Positions 24,277 to 36,313 of a DNA stretch of 64,000 bases are shown in pieces. Below the pieces are notes generated by a model, which saw only the letters and a list, made by a program, of their open reading frames with translations, did no database searches and had not been told where the DNA came from. This DNA is from Maylandia zebra (Eukaryota > Chordata > Actinopteri > Cichliformes > Cichlidae), in NCBI RefSeq assembly GCF_041146795.1, contig NC_135179.1, positions 13,885,047-13,949,046 on the forward strand, in the 5' to 3' direction. Within the stretch, counting starts at the first letter, position 1, and every line of letters begins with the position of its first letter. Both the position numbers and the translations under genes were made by a program.

Positions 24277-27200
24277 CATTTACATATGGAGCTTGCAGTC
24301 CTTTCAAAGTGGCTTTCACGGAACATTGTGTTGATAATGATCTCGGTCGAGAGGGAGAGAGAGACACAGATCTCCAGAGACCATCTCACCATAAGACAAG
24401 GGGGAAGAGGATAAAACTCTGACTGTACTCCAACTCAAAGGACTTTAACACTTCCTTCCCTCCCAACCCCCCCACCTCTCTCGAATAAGCCCTCTTGTGT
24501 TTTTTAATTGGCAGAAATTAATCTTTAGGATGTAGATGGTAGATTTACATTCATTAAAAGTCAAGAGAGGAAGCCAGGCTTGATGCTAATCAAATCTGCT
24601 TAATTATGCTTAACATGAGTATCTCCAGGGGGAGAGAGAGAGAGAGAAAGAGAGAGAGAGATAGCTAACTCGAACTTTTTACTTTTTGCCTTTGATAACT
24701 CCTGCTGAGTATGGCCTTTTCCTTGGCAAAAAGAAATGTCACGACTCTCTTTCTCCATCTGTAGAAAATACACCGATAAAGCCATTAGTGTTGAGAAGAG
24801 CTGATTCATGTTGTAAATTCCCACCTTTAAGTGTTTAATAGGTAGTAAAATGTTCGGTTCTAACCTCCCAGGGCAGGGCTTTGCACGTTTTTAGCCATCA
24901 TCTGATAGGCTTATAGATTCGCTGATCTATGATGAACTCAGTCAACTTTGCACAACGGTATAAACAAGGACCTGATGAGTAATATGCCAGCCTAGAGGAA
25001 AGCTTCGCACCTATAAACTGCACCGCTAGGTTACAGTTTAATTACATTTTTCATTTTACCAGAGAATACCACTGCAGGATGAACTGGTGGGAAGTGACTT
25101 TGTCTCGCAACAGGAAGGTCATGGGTTTAATTCATACAGCAGCTATTGTGCTTAAATTCCCCTGAAAAGAAAACAATGAAGTAGCCCAATACTCAAGTCA
25201 CTCAAGTATAAAAACACAGTGTGGCACACACAGGAAAACTAATTCATACTTCACTCTAACGTTAATCAAAGCTTGCTCGCAGATCTTGAGAAGTACAGCG
25301 TGGTCCTCATTTATTTTGAAGTCTAAATTATCCATTATGAGCACAACACACCTGATTCTCCAACGTAATTATCTTTTTGGGTTATGCGAGCAGCATAGTT
25401 TTTAAACTCACTAGAATAAAATGCATGGAATAAAATACTTACATTTTTTAATTGTAAATCTGACAATATCATAGCAGTGAAATGCCAAATCGGTGGTATC
25501 CTTAGTCTTTGAAGTGCTTTAAGTTCCTCTTCCTCAGCCTATCTATCTTGACCGCCTGGGAAGATTTTCCCTTCACTGAATATTAGCCTACTGAGTTAAT
25601 TAATGTTTAATATCTTCTTCAGGACCTCTAATTGTACCAGTAGTATTATAATTTAAGTTTTAACCTCCAACATTTCCCTCACTTTATTTTTATTGTATTA
25701 TATAATCCTTATTAGTTTGTTTAAATGTTTGTTATGTTCGGCGGACTTATTGATTATATTAAAGATTTCCTAGGAAATAACAGTCAGATCCCAAGTGAGT
25801 TGCCCCCGCCAGAACAACGAGCTCGCCAGAGATTTAAATCCAGTTTAAGATGCTTTTTCCTTGCCGTTTCATTGCCTGAATCAAATACACGCAGCTTCCT
25901 TTAAGATCCCAATTCTGGCTGCAGTTTTCTTCTTTTAACAGTTCATATTTATCTTGCCACGCTGCCACCATGAGCCAAAGAGACAAAGATAATGTTCATG
26001 TTGTGTCGCTGTTTGAAAGCCAAGCTCTGGTCCTTTCCACATGTCTGTTTTGGCCAGTGAGCAGCAGAAGCATGAGGGAAATGTGTAGGTGGTTAGATCA
26101 GCCGATGAAGTGTAAATACCACTCAATCTGTTCTCATTAGAGGAGTAAAAACATACGAATCACTTCGCCTCTATTAAAAATGCCCCAGGGTCCTAGTTAA
26201 GTGTGTGTGTGTGTGTGGTCATATATGTGCTTGTGTGAAAGAGAAGGAGGGGGGTAATGACAGAATGATGTTTTGGCATTTGTGTCTGCAGTGGGGATCT
26301 GAAATGCCACCACCATCAATGCTGCTTAATTCTCAGAAACATACACTTAATCTGAACAGACAATCCGTTCCGACAGCCACTGTCATGATTCAAATCAACT
26401 TGGAGTGAAGAGTGTGCGTGTGCTCTTGTGAGTGAGAGAGTATGTTATTGTGTTTTGGTATGTCATTAGGTGCCTGTGAGCGTGTGCGTGTGCATGACCA
26501 AGATATCACACATCCATTCCACATTCCCCTATGATAATGTGGATTGATTATGGATATGATAATGAGAGGCCGGCGCGGCGTCGCGACCTTCACAAGGTCT
26601 AATTGAAACAAGCGTTGGTCCTCCGAAGCACTTATCAAGTCACACAGCACATCATTAATCACGCAGAATACAAGCTGTCACTGTAACACACATGCAAACA
26701 CACACACACGCGCGTGCACACATTCTCTAAATTTTTCTGTTTTTCTAATATACACACACACACGCATACTCTCCATCTCCCTTCTCCTTTCTCTCCCTCT
26801 CTCTTACACACACACAAGCGCACACACAATGCAAGCTGTCACTACAATATGCCTGGCATTGTCTTCTTTTAAGGAGAGTGGACAGCTCGTCCACCCTCCA
26901 TCTCTATTTTCTACAAGAAAAGTTGAAGAACAAACAAGCTGTTGGAGTTAAACCTTACAAATAAGAAAGAGGAGAGGGAGATTGTTAAAGCAATCCAGCA
27001 AACAGAAACAGCTGTTCACTCCAGAAAAACTCTCCTGAAATTGAATTAGCACAAGTTGTTTTACTACCTGCTTTTATTAGAAGACAATTTAACAACCAAA
27101 TGTGATTCCAATGTCTGATTAAGGCAGCATATGGTGCCTACCTGTTAAACACAAAGTGTTCAGTACCAGCTTAACGCCTCAGTGAGTCACTCGAATAAAC

Positions 27201-29643
27201 TAATAAGCTCAATATCATATTAGTCATTACATAGTCCAACACACAAAATTTCAATCTGATAAAAAGGTGGTTTCATTATCATCACAGGGAAAACACAAGG
27301 GAGTTTGCATGCGCTGCCGATACCATCATCAACTTTGTTAATTGTTATTCAATTAACTGCTTTTGTTAATGAAACCAATTAATACTTTAAAACAAGCAGG
27401 GAGATATACGATTATTATGCATCTATGCAGAGCACAGCTAATTACAACTGTAAATCAATCATTTCCAAATTAATCATCTTGGAAAATGTCCAAAAACAAC
27501 AAAGTCACTAAAAGACTTTGGAAGTTTTTTGCTTTTTTTTTTTTTAAACATATTTTGATTGCCATGCTATTATCTTGTCTAATGATTGTTAACGATCCTT
27601 TAAAGAGTTTATGATCCAATTTCCTTGCTATGTAATTGAATTGGAACCTAAACAGTATAATCTTAAGGTTTAAAAATGTGCCCAGTATTTAATCAGCGGT
27701 GGAGCATTGGCGAAATCACTAACAAGGTCACAGAACTCCTCTTGGGGCAAATACAGTCAGTGGAGCTTCACCTTGCGGAAGGATGAGGGCCAAACAGGCT
27801 CAAACCGTTACAGAAATATTAATCAATCATTTCAATACAGACCTCCAGGATATGCTCCACTGCTTAGTAATGACATTTTTTTTAATCAGTGTTAGAAGAA
27901 CCGTTTTAATTTCCTGCTTAAGTTATCCTTACTTAAGTAGGTACACCAATTACCAGTAAAGGATCTGCTCTACAAATATTACTTCAAACAATACTGGAGT
28001 GCTGCTATTGAGGCTAATGTACTACTGCACAATCTGTACTGTTATGATCAATAGTTTGTGATAGCTGTGAGATGGAATGGATAAACATTTTTAAAACAAT
28101 AACCAAACCCACCACCGTGTAAAAAAAAAACCCACAAAAAACTGTTGCTTTCTGCTTATGGTCCCATGGCACTTGCTCTAAAACAAGTTGATGCCATTAA
28201 AGCAATAGTCTCGAGAGAATCTTTAAAAAATTTAAGTGCCATTATCCTGTACTAGAGACCATAGTGGCCACTGCACAGCAAAAGATAATACTTACTAGCA
28301 AAATTAACTTGAAACCTAAAAATATTCCCATACAGAAAAAAGGAGCCAAAATTACTGTACGTTAAGTGGATCCCAGTTGCTTATGCGTTCATGTAACACA
28401 CATTTTAACGCAAGCTATGTGGATATTATAGGTTTTAAACCTAATCCTTGAAATATTGTAGCAGAAGTATAAAGTCGCATTTAAATTACTGAAAAAAAGG
28501 ACTGAATACTTCTCTATTACTTCCCATCACTGTGTGGATTGTGCAAATGCAAGTATCTTAGTGGTGGTAAAACATTTGTTAGACATAGAATATTTCAAAT
28601 AGTGAACTTTGTCTCTTCTTTTATAACTCAATTAAATTTTTTTTAATTCTTACCACTACCACACAATTTTAATAACTTGTCAAAAATGATGTTTTCTTTT
28701 AAACCAAAAATTCTAGCCTTCATGGACAAACAAAGCCACGTCTCTGTAGGGAACGCCTCACCCCAGCCTATTTATTGCTGAAGGTAATTAGTGACCTGAA
28801 CACACAGAGATTTTTGACTTTTGTTTAAACTCTGCTTTAAATTAGTCTCTCCACTGTAGTTGTTTTCATACGCCAATATTGCTGTAATTTAGGTTTGGAA
28901 AAACATCAACAGACCATCTCTCCCTTTACTTAGAGACCTTCTAATCAGTCCAGTCTAATTATTTTCCTAATATCCACTGCACACACCTGAACTGTAATTG
29001 CTGCACATAGATCTTTCACTTTTAAATGAGACTGGCCTCATTTATCAGAAAAAATAATCCTCGCCCTGGATAATTATCAGACATACAAATATAAACACCT
29101 TTAGAAGTTTTTACGTGAGGACCCGCTCGCCTCTTAAGTTGATACAGTCATGTGACCTGACCAGTGCCCTAGTTGAACACCTCTTAGATGTTCATGCATA
29201 TATGGACGCTAATCTCTGTTAGGACTGTGGGATTTGGGAATATTTTGTTTAACAGAGATCAAAGTAGCTGCTAGGATGAGGAGAAACCTTCAAACACATC
29301 AAACAGAGGGCAATACATCCCGAATCCCATGCCCATAGTAGCCAATCAAGCCGTGCATAACAATTTTCCTTTTGTAAAAGAAAAAGATTCCAGGTTTTGG
29401 TCTTCCTTCATCAGCATCTCCTGTGGCTCACCCCCCACCGAGACCTGGGGTTGTTTTGGCTTACGGACTATCAAGCAGAGCCACCGTATCGAGTCTGTAT
29501 GTCTCTCATTCTTGGTTAAACACGGTGTTGGTAAAGAAGAACAGAGAGATACTGTGTTAGGAGATCAAAGCAGCAGTACAGAGATTTAGACTCGGAGCCT
29601 GTCAGTCAAGATGGCGAGACAAAGCAGAAGAAGACAGAAATGC

Positions 29644-29645
<2 letters not shown>

Positions 29646-29675
<30 letters not shown>
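29646..29675. repeat. (CA)15 microsatellite
   Basis: A 30-base CA array in the dach-mzt1 intergenic interval. Confidence 0.95.
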
Positions 29676-29679
<4 letters not shown>

Positions 29680-30981
29680 TCTCCTGCTCAATCGCTGGCT
29701 TTCTCTGTGGCGTGCCTGTGAGCGGTGAGGTGTTACTGTCAGATGGCTTAGGGGCTACTCATTTGTAGACATCTACAGCACCGCATGAACACCTAAGCTC
29801 TCACACATAAGGGGACACAGACAAGCTACTGATAAAAGCCTGTGTGAATAAGAGGTCTCCTCTAGCCTATATATGGCCTGTGGAGGAATGTTCCCTGCTC
29901 TCAGCATTTTCTCTCGTCTCGAAGATGAATAGATCTATTTTAAAGACAGGACAAAAACAAAACAATGCATGTGCTTGTACGTGATTTAGGAGTTTTATTC
30001 CTTGTTGATCAAAGATGTGTTTTCTTTTTTTTTTGGGGTGGGGGGGGGGGGTGGGAGGGGCAAGTTTGCAGTATTCTCCAATGATTTTTGAGAATAGAGC
30101 ACAGACGTAAAGGAGGAAAGATTTCAGAGCAACAGTGCATCCTGCTGTAAAGAATGACCCTTGTTCAAGTCTTCGTTTTTGAAGTGCGTCCTGCACGGTC
30201 TGTTTTTGTATTACACTGTGCAATGTTCCGCCAGTATCTTTTACTTTTCACCTAGTCTGACAGGAAAAATAATTTCCTTTGTAAAATCCTGCACAAAGAT
30301 AACCTCCCAATAAAAGGTGAAGGGGTGCAACTATGAATTAATCGGGATGGATTTGGAAAACTGGCTCAACATAAAACAAAAATAAAGAAATAAAATGTGA
30401 AAAAAATGTGATTTTAAAAAGTACCTGATTAAAATCACAGAAATGGTGAGTCAGTAGGAAAAACTTGGTGGAATAAATTACAACTGTGCAAGCTTCCCAA
30501 CAGCGATAAAGACCCCTGACTGTAATAAGAAAGACAACACCACCTGGTGGCCGCTCACTGTAACACTTTAATTTACACTTCATCTGCTACATGTAAAACA
30601 AAAATGGCAAATGTTGAGAAAAAACAGAAATGCAAAACTAAAACAATTCACAATATATTATAGATCTTAAAAAAACAAAACAAATTAATGATCAGAAATC
30701 GAGTCTGCACTCAAATTAAGGCAGGAAGTCAATTATAGCCTGAAGTAACAGGAAACACATGGAGTATGTCTATATTTGAGACAGAATGGTTGCGTATGAG
30801 CTCATTTCAGGAGAAGACTACATTAAAAACACAAAAGAGAAGCACATTAGTCACCAATTAGACACACAGTGCCAAAACGGAGACAAATCTGATTGGCTGG
30901 CGATCCCATGTATGTACACTTGCAGGTAGGAGGCACGATCCCATTAAAAGGTCCAAAAACTTAAGTCATCTGTTTTTATCT

Positions 30982-31005
30982 TCAGTTTGTACAGTTCTCG
31001 GAAGC
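30982..31005 (-). CDS. mzt1: mzt1 terminal coding exon
   Basis: Acceptor TCTCTTTCAG followed by seven codons and TGA (stop at 30982-30984). Too short to appear as an open frame; identified by phase 0 and similarity of ASENCTN to the known C terminus. Confidence 0.85.
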   Translation of the reverse strand, partial: ASENCTN

Positions 31006-32773
31006 CTGAAAGAGAAAATAAATAAAATGCTAGTTAGTCATCATCACGACTCATATTTTTACCAGTAAAAAGCATAGGACATCTTTGCCAAACAAAAAAT
31101 GAATGGGTGGGAAAAGATGAGGAAAACACAAAGGCTGCCTCAAAATTAATATCACACATTACCTTTGATGTGGTTTTTCAGTCTCTGCGATGAGAATAGG
31201 GCTGAACGATATATCGCATTTGCGATAATATCGCGACATGATCAAGTGCAATTTTCTAACCGCAAAGGCTGCGATTATACTGCGATTATATTATACAATT
31301 CATGGGCTGCATCCTCCTGAGGCCGCATTTGTAGACCGATTACGTCACAGCGACGCGCCGAAGGCTGTCCAAATTACTACCATATCCCAGAATTCATAGC
31401 GCGGCCCAGCCAAACTCCAGTTTCCAGCAATGGCGGCCGCTACTAAGTTTTAAAATTACTCATACTAATCTTTCTGGGTCACAAAATAAACTTTTAACAT
31501 ATTTTCAGGCGAGAAAGTAGTTGTGTAAACATCAAATATCTGCTCGGTTTATCAAGATATCCCATATTTGCAAAAGTGCTTCGACGTTTTCAGAGGCGTC
31601 TGCTACCCACCAGCTCGATAGCTAGCCGGGAGCTCGAGGGTTACTGATGCGGCCGAGAACGGCACAACTCCCGGCACATCATTTTCAGATCACCGCGGAG
31701 TTTCGCTGCTCGGGTTAAACGTAATATATAAGTCACTTAGACAACCTAAAAATGTTATTGTTGGGCTTTTTTCAGTGTTTTGTTTGTTCGTGAGTAAATC
31801 GGTTTGGCTGAGATTAAAGTTATTAGATTAGATAAAATAAAACTTTATTAATCCCCCGGGTGGGTTCCTCCTTGGTTTTCACACAGCTGACTAAACGTCA
31901 AACAGAAAACTTATTAAACAGAAGTATGAGACAGTCGAGAATTTACACCAGTGTCTGGTTATATTTTAGATAGCAAGAAGCAGACGGCCGAGTTTATTAA
32001 ACTCCACCGAGACAGCGGTGACGCTAATCAGAACTAGACCGTCCAATTTCACGCCTTTAAACTTTAAAGGCGTGTTTGTGTGTGTGTTTATACAATTGCT
32101 ATTATGTTTGCACTTTATGTGTAATGTTACTGACTGCAGAGATCAGTAAGATGTGTGTATTTTTTATTTATTAGTTTTATTTATTTAATATTATTTTTTA
32201 ATTGAATGACTGTCTAGTAGTTCACAGATGTCGAAAAACTGAGTGTGGTAAAGCCACTGATTTTTTTTATGTATATTTCTGCAATCTGCACATTGCACTG
32301 ACTTTCATTTTAATGTTTACACCAGGGTTCCTTGTCAGCACTTTATGCTCAGATGTTTGTAAGCTAAAAATAAACTATTGTGTATGTTCAAATATACTGT
32401 TGTGATTGAAGAAGTTAAATAAAAATGTCAGTCATCAATTCATGCATCACCTCATGTCATCATAACAGAGGTCTGTCTTCCAGGAAAGAACAGTTTAAAA
32501 TTAATGTAATATAGTATTGGCCATACTATATGATGTATTGCTTGTCTTTGTTTAATAATACAGAAGACAAATACCTTAAAAAATAATCGCATATCGCATC
32601 GCAGTAGGTCGCTTTTAGATCAATGTTCCTGCCAGCGTCATACTCACAGTAGCCTGATGACACCGAAGGACACGTGTAGAATATTTATCATCAATACCAA
32701 AGATTAGTTTGCTTGTGGGCTTGAGCACTGACCACATTTGCTCTTCATGCTTTTTATTTTTGTTCTCCAAGCA

Positions 32774-32842
<69 letters not shown>

Positions 32843-35481
32843 TGAGAGAGATTTTGAGTACTGGATGGTAATTCTAAGAACGCTGTATGTATCCTTTCAT
32901 ACACAGCTTGAGAGAAAAAGAGATCTCTCTTTGGAATTGGGGAATAGAGAAAATGCAACATACACAAGAAACGCCAAAAATTAGAAATGAGTGAATGGGA
33001 CAAAATGCTTTTTGCATGTGCTATGACTGTTTATGGCATTTTCTATTTGTTAAGGAAACTGCATGCAGTAAGACTTCTGTTGAGAGATATGAAAAAAAAA
33101 AATGTTACAAAGGCTCACTTATAGTAATGACTTTTTTTGCAAGTTGACTGGGGTGGTCTTTTAGACAGGAAGCCAACAGATTATAGATGCAGCAGAGGAT
33201 ATCTGAAAGGGGCCAATAGCAGCAGGTTAGGAGAGAACTTTATATAAAAACCCCTTCTGTGAATCTGGTACTTCATATCCTGATATGCATTAAATGACCA
33301 GAGTTTATTTTCTGGACGACATGTTAAGCCTCTTTCAATGAGCAAAATAATCTTCGTTGGAAGTATGTGTTTAAGATTTGGTTATATTGATTCTTATATC
33401 TATGCAAATCTAATAATATGCCCATAATGCTTTAAAATCATGTGTTTTGCTTACTTTGTGTCGGCATATCTCAGTAAAACTGCAATGGAAAAAGAGGTTC
33501 TGTCACCCTACACCAGGCCGCATCTTTATAAACATTCTTAAATTTCAGATGTTATCTTCACACACACACACACCTGCTGCAGGCAGTTCACCTTTCAGCC
33601 TGTCACACTGCCATTGCTGGTGTTCGCTTTAGTATTGACATCAATTAAACATCTGAATAAGTCTGGAAAGACTCGGTTGGCTGGTGTGATGATAAAAAGA
33701 ACAGGTATTACATATTTGAGGGATTACACACAACACTTTTCTTAAACATAATGGATTAAGTTGCTTAATTATTCCCAGGAGAAAGTTTTCTCCATAAAAT
33801 GACCTGAAACTCATTGTTTCATAATTATAGAATTTTGTCTCATATTATATAACAGCATAAACCTATACAGTCCCACACACAGAAACAAATCCCTATCCTA
33901 CTGAAGACACGCATATGATCTTTGCTCTAGTATTTTTCTTTAGTATTTAGGCATGAACACAAAGTATGCTGGGCTGGGGTCAGCATTCGCTCAGCTTTAA
34001 CATCACTCTGGGTTCTTGGCTAGATTAGCGTTAGCATATCGTCTGTGCAGGTGCTTGTAAAGATCTGTAGTTAGGTTAGCAGCAAAATTCAGTTGTTTTT
34101 GTCCTGGACACAGTTTGCAATTTACCATCGCACTGGCTTTTAAAACTAAAGTATTGTTTAGATCCATGCTGTAGACTGTGTCACTATTTTCCTCCTCCAG
34201 CGCCATGAGAACTGATAAGCAAATCTGATAGGCAGGCAGGCTAACAATTCCAAAGAATTTAACTACTTGGACCGATTCACACAGACAAGTGACTGCCACT
34301 GTGAAAAGTATTAGTATTTTTCTAAACACATAGTTTCAAGCATATTTAACATATTTCAAACAAATGGTCTCGCAGAAATCACCTCTTCCTCGATGTCAAA
34401 AAGAGATGTTTGACTTTTAGAGGAAATTTTAAAAAAATAAAATAAAAATAATGCACCGAAGCCCATTAACGTTATAGGCAAGGATGGTAAAACGGTGGAC
34501 AGGTACTTGAGTGTTCACTTGAATGAAAGACTGGTCTGGAGGATAAATAGTGATGCTATGTACAAGAAGGGTAAGAGCAGACCGGACTTTCTAAGCTCAA
34601 ATTCAGTTAGCAGTGGGAGGCAGCATCAGTGCCAGAGATGCCAGCAGGATCAACAAACTAATCCACAAGTTTGGAACCATCATTGGCTGGAATCTGGAGT
34701 CATTTAAGTCAGTGAGGGACAGGAGGTCACTGAACAAACTGCTTACCATTATGGCCAACTCACTCCATTCCAAACTACAGAGGACTGACTCTGCGTACAT
34801 AAAAAAAAAGCATTCCTACTGTTCTCTATAAAACTCTACAAGTCTCCTTTACATAACTGGTGAAAAAAGGTGAAACAAGATGGCAGAGATATTTCTGTAT
34901 CAAACCTTCTTCCTGTGATTTCTCAGATTTATAGTGTACATGTTCTTTTGCCACTGCAAAATTAATGCAGACAGACCTGTGTTCAAATTGGAATCAAAAT
35001 TAACCTAACCCCATGCATGTCTCTGGACTGTGGGTGGACTGCGAGTACCTGGAGACAATATGCAAAACGTCATACAGAAAGGACCCAGACTGGATTCATG
35101 TTGCACTACCTTTCCTAACAAGGAATCAAGTATAAGCCTGTGGTACCTTTAATAATGCTGTAGATTATACCATTTTTATCCTTCTGCCGCTTTAACAATA
35201 ATTTCCTTGTTGGCTCAGTAAATTATCTACATGTATATACAATGTGAGCTGATTAGCTTTAAGGGAGGCTGTGTCTGTACCTTGAGGGACTCGGAAGCTT
35301 TCCGCAGTTCTTTGATGACTGCAGAAAGGGCTTCTGGGTTGATTCCCTGCTCACACAGTCTCACGCATATGGACAGAGACTCCATATCCAAGCCAGTGTT
35401 GAGCAACCTGGAGATCTCCAGCAACACTGTTGGGGGAGGAAGTAAAAAGAGACACAGCTATGACACACATGCTAAAACGTA

Positions 35482-35539
<58 letters not shown>

Positions 35540-35646
35540 TTTTCAACTATTACACAAATACACAAAACACTACACGCAGAAATTTCATATTTACCGTCCA
35601 TCGTCTCCCGTACTGCGTTTAGATTTGCGTTTGCTGCACTGGCCAT
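30982..35646 (-). CDS. mzt1: Mitotic-spindle organizing protein 1 (MOZART1), 3 exons, complete
   Basis: A small subunit of the gamma-tubulin ring complex that helps recruit it to centrosomes and spindles. Coding exons: 35595-35646, 35281-35426, 30982-31005; 73 residues (82 in human). The first exon gives [17 protein letters not shown]. The second gives the conserved core, with [40 protein letters not shown] and RKASESLK. The third is only seven codons plus stop, ASENCTN, matching human AAENMTS. Phases are 1 and 0, with GT-AG ends. Intron 2 is 4.3 kb and full of repeats. The gene is head-to-head with bora, 667 bases between the two start codons, which suggests a shared promoter. Confidence 0.95.
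31195..32615. mobile_element. Non-autonomous DNA-transposon-like repeat in mzt1 intron 2
   Basis: Begins GGGCTGAACGATATATCGCA and ends near CGCATATCGCATCGCAG. The two ends are imperfect inverted versions of each other built from GCGATAT words. The left part (31320-31720) is unusually CpG-rich, with GGCGGCCGC, unlike the rest of the intron. A second fragment near 31820-31860 (ACTTTATTAATCCCCCGGG) looks like a nested SINE/LINE tail. I see no convincing target-site duplication, so the boundaries are approximate. A hAT-type origin is likely but not proven. Confidence 0.45.
32776..32840. repeat. (TG)32 microsatellite in mzt1 intron 2
   Basis: A 65-base GT/TG array followed by AGTGAGAGAG. Confidence 0.97.
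34003..34330 (-). pseudogene. hAT-like transposase fragment with BED zinc finger
   Basis: A minus-strand open frame of about 108 codons ends in a pattern C-x2-C-x17-H-x4-H (CKLCPGQ, then KHLHRRYAN). This is the layout of BED zinc fingers found at the start of hAT transposases and ZBED genes. No RNase H or dimerisation region follows in the sequence, so it is a remnant lying in mzt1 intron 2. It could also be a domesticated exon, but there is no support for that. Confidence 0.45.
34478..34830 (+). pseudogene. Degenerate LINE reverse-transcriptase C-terminus (L2/Rex1-like)
   Basis: Two adjacent reading frames carry typical fish non-LTR retrotransposon tail words: [20 protein letters not shown] in one frame, then after a frameshift [18 protein letters not shown] and [14 protein letters not shown]. 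The frame change and missing upstream domains show a dead fragment. Orientation is opposite to mzt1. Confidence 0.65.
34985..35105. mobile_element. Teleost interspersed repeat fragment
   Basis: Contains CTGGACTGTGGGTGGACTGC, GTACCTGGAGA, ATGCAAAACGTCATACAGAAA and GGACCCAGACTGGATTC. This resembles the common fish repeat with the wording TACCCGGAGAGAACCC ... CATGCAAACTCC ... CAGAAAGG. Strongly diverged; boundaries approximate. Confidence 0.5.
35484..35536. repeat. (AT)26 microsatellite in mzt1 intron 1
   Basis: A 53-base AT/TA array only about 60 bases from both the exon 1 donor and the exon 2 acceptor, within a 168-base intron. Confidence 0.97.
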
Positions 35647-36313
35647 AGTGATGGATGATTATAGCTAGCCAACGCTTGCTAGCAAGTGGCTGACAAATTA
35701 AGATTTAGAGACACAACGCAAAAAAATCAGCCAGATTTCAGGCGTTTCGTATACATTTAGATTGAATCAGCAAAAACCAGGCTAGCACAATCACGTAAAG
35801 GTCAATATAAGATCCTAGCTAGCTGACAGCGCTCATTGCCGCTACTCGCGAAAGTGTGCTGAAGGAAGTGACGACATGAAATTCTTCATTGGTTACGCGA
35901 GCTTCCTGCGACGATTCTATTGGCTAGCCTGCCTTGTGGGCGAAATTAAAAAAACGTTTGAACTGGTCTCTCTGCTGATTGTTTGCTGCTGGCTTTTCAA
36001 TGAATATTGCTGTTAGAGTTCCGGCTCGTTCACAATTGTAAGTACCAACAGTTGTAAGGCAAACGTTATCTAGTTCTTGCGTAAATGTATAAATAACTTA
36101 GGGGTGAAGTGAAATGTGTGAAGCTAAATCCTCTTTTTAAAAGCTGCTTCCTTCGAAGGTTTGTTAACGCTATAGAAACAGAGGAAGTAATGTAGCCAAC
36201 GTACTAGAGGTAGAACAAAACGGAAAATCTTACAACGAAATAATTTTAGTGTCTTTTTGTATTTGGATTGTCATTTATCGTCATCCCGACTTGGATATTT
36301 CTTGTCAGCTAAA
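35647..36313. promoter_or_regulatory. Bidirectional promoter of mzt1 and bora
   Basis: The 667 bases between the divergent start codons. CpGs are concentrated near 35835-35960. A possible non-coding first bora exon ends with a consensus donor GTAAGT at 36038, and a TTTCTTGTCAG acceptor ends at 36308, six bases before the bora ATG, so the bora 5' UTR is probably spliced. The core regulatory motifs are listed separately. Confidence 0.7.
35888..35962 (+). promoter_or_regulatory. Two CCAAT boxes plus CHR-like element
   Basis: ATTGG (inverted CCAAT) occurs at 35888-35892 and 35919-35923, 31 bases apart. GGGCGAAA follows at about 35938-35945, then TTTGAA at 35957-35962. NF-Y boxes spaced about three helical turns apart followed by a TTTGAA cell-cycle homology region are characteristic of G2/M genes repressed by DREAM. 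Function is inferred, but both flanking genes act in mitosis. Confidence 0.55.

Larger units (their letters stand above)
23019..30981. other. dach-mzt1 intergenic interval, no gene seen
   Basis: Eight kilobases without any supported exon. It holds the dach promoter side, an interspersed repeat at 23871-24055, a long (CA)n at 24197-24275, further CA runs and a poly-G tract at 30035-30060. The right end must include the mzt1 3' UTR; minus-strand ATTAAA at 30567-30572 and AATAAA at 29994-29999 are candidate polyadenylation signals. Motif-rich unique stretches (24530-24610, 26515-26660, 28730-29000) could be regulatory but I cannot show it. Confidence 0.6.

Noticed and set aside
32202-32405. Short plus-strand open frame in the mzt1 intron 2 repeat
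   Set aside because: Falls inside an interspersed repeat, with no conserved motif.
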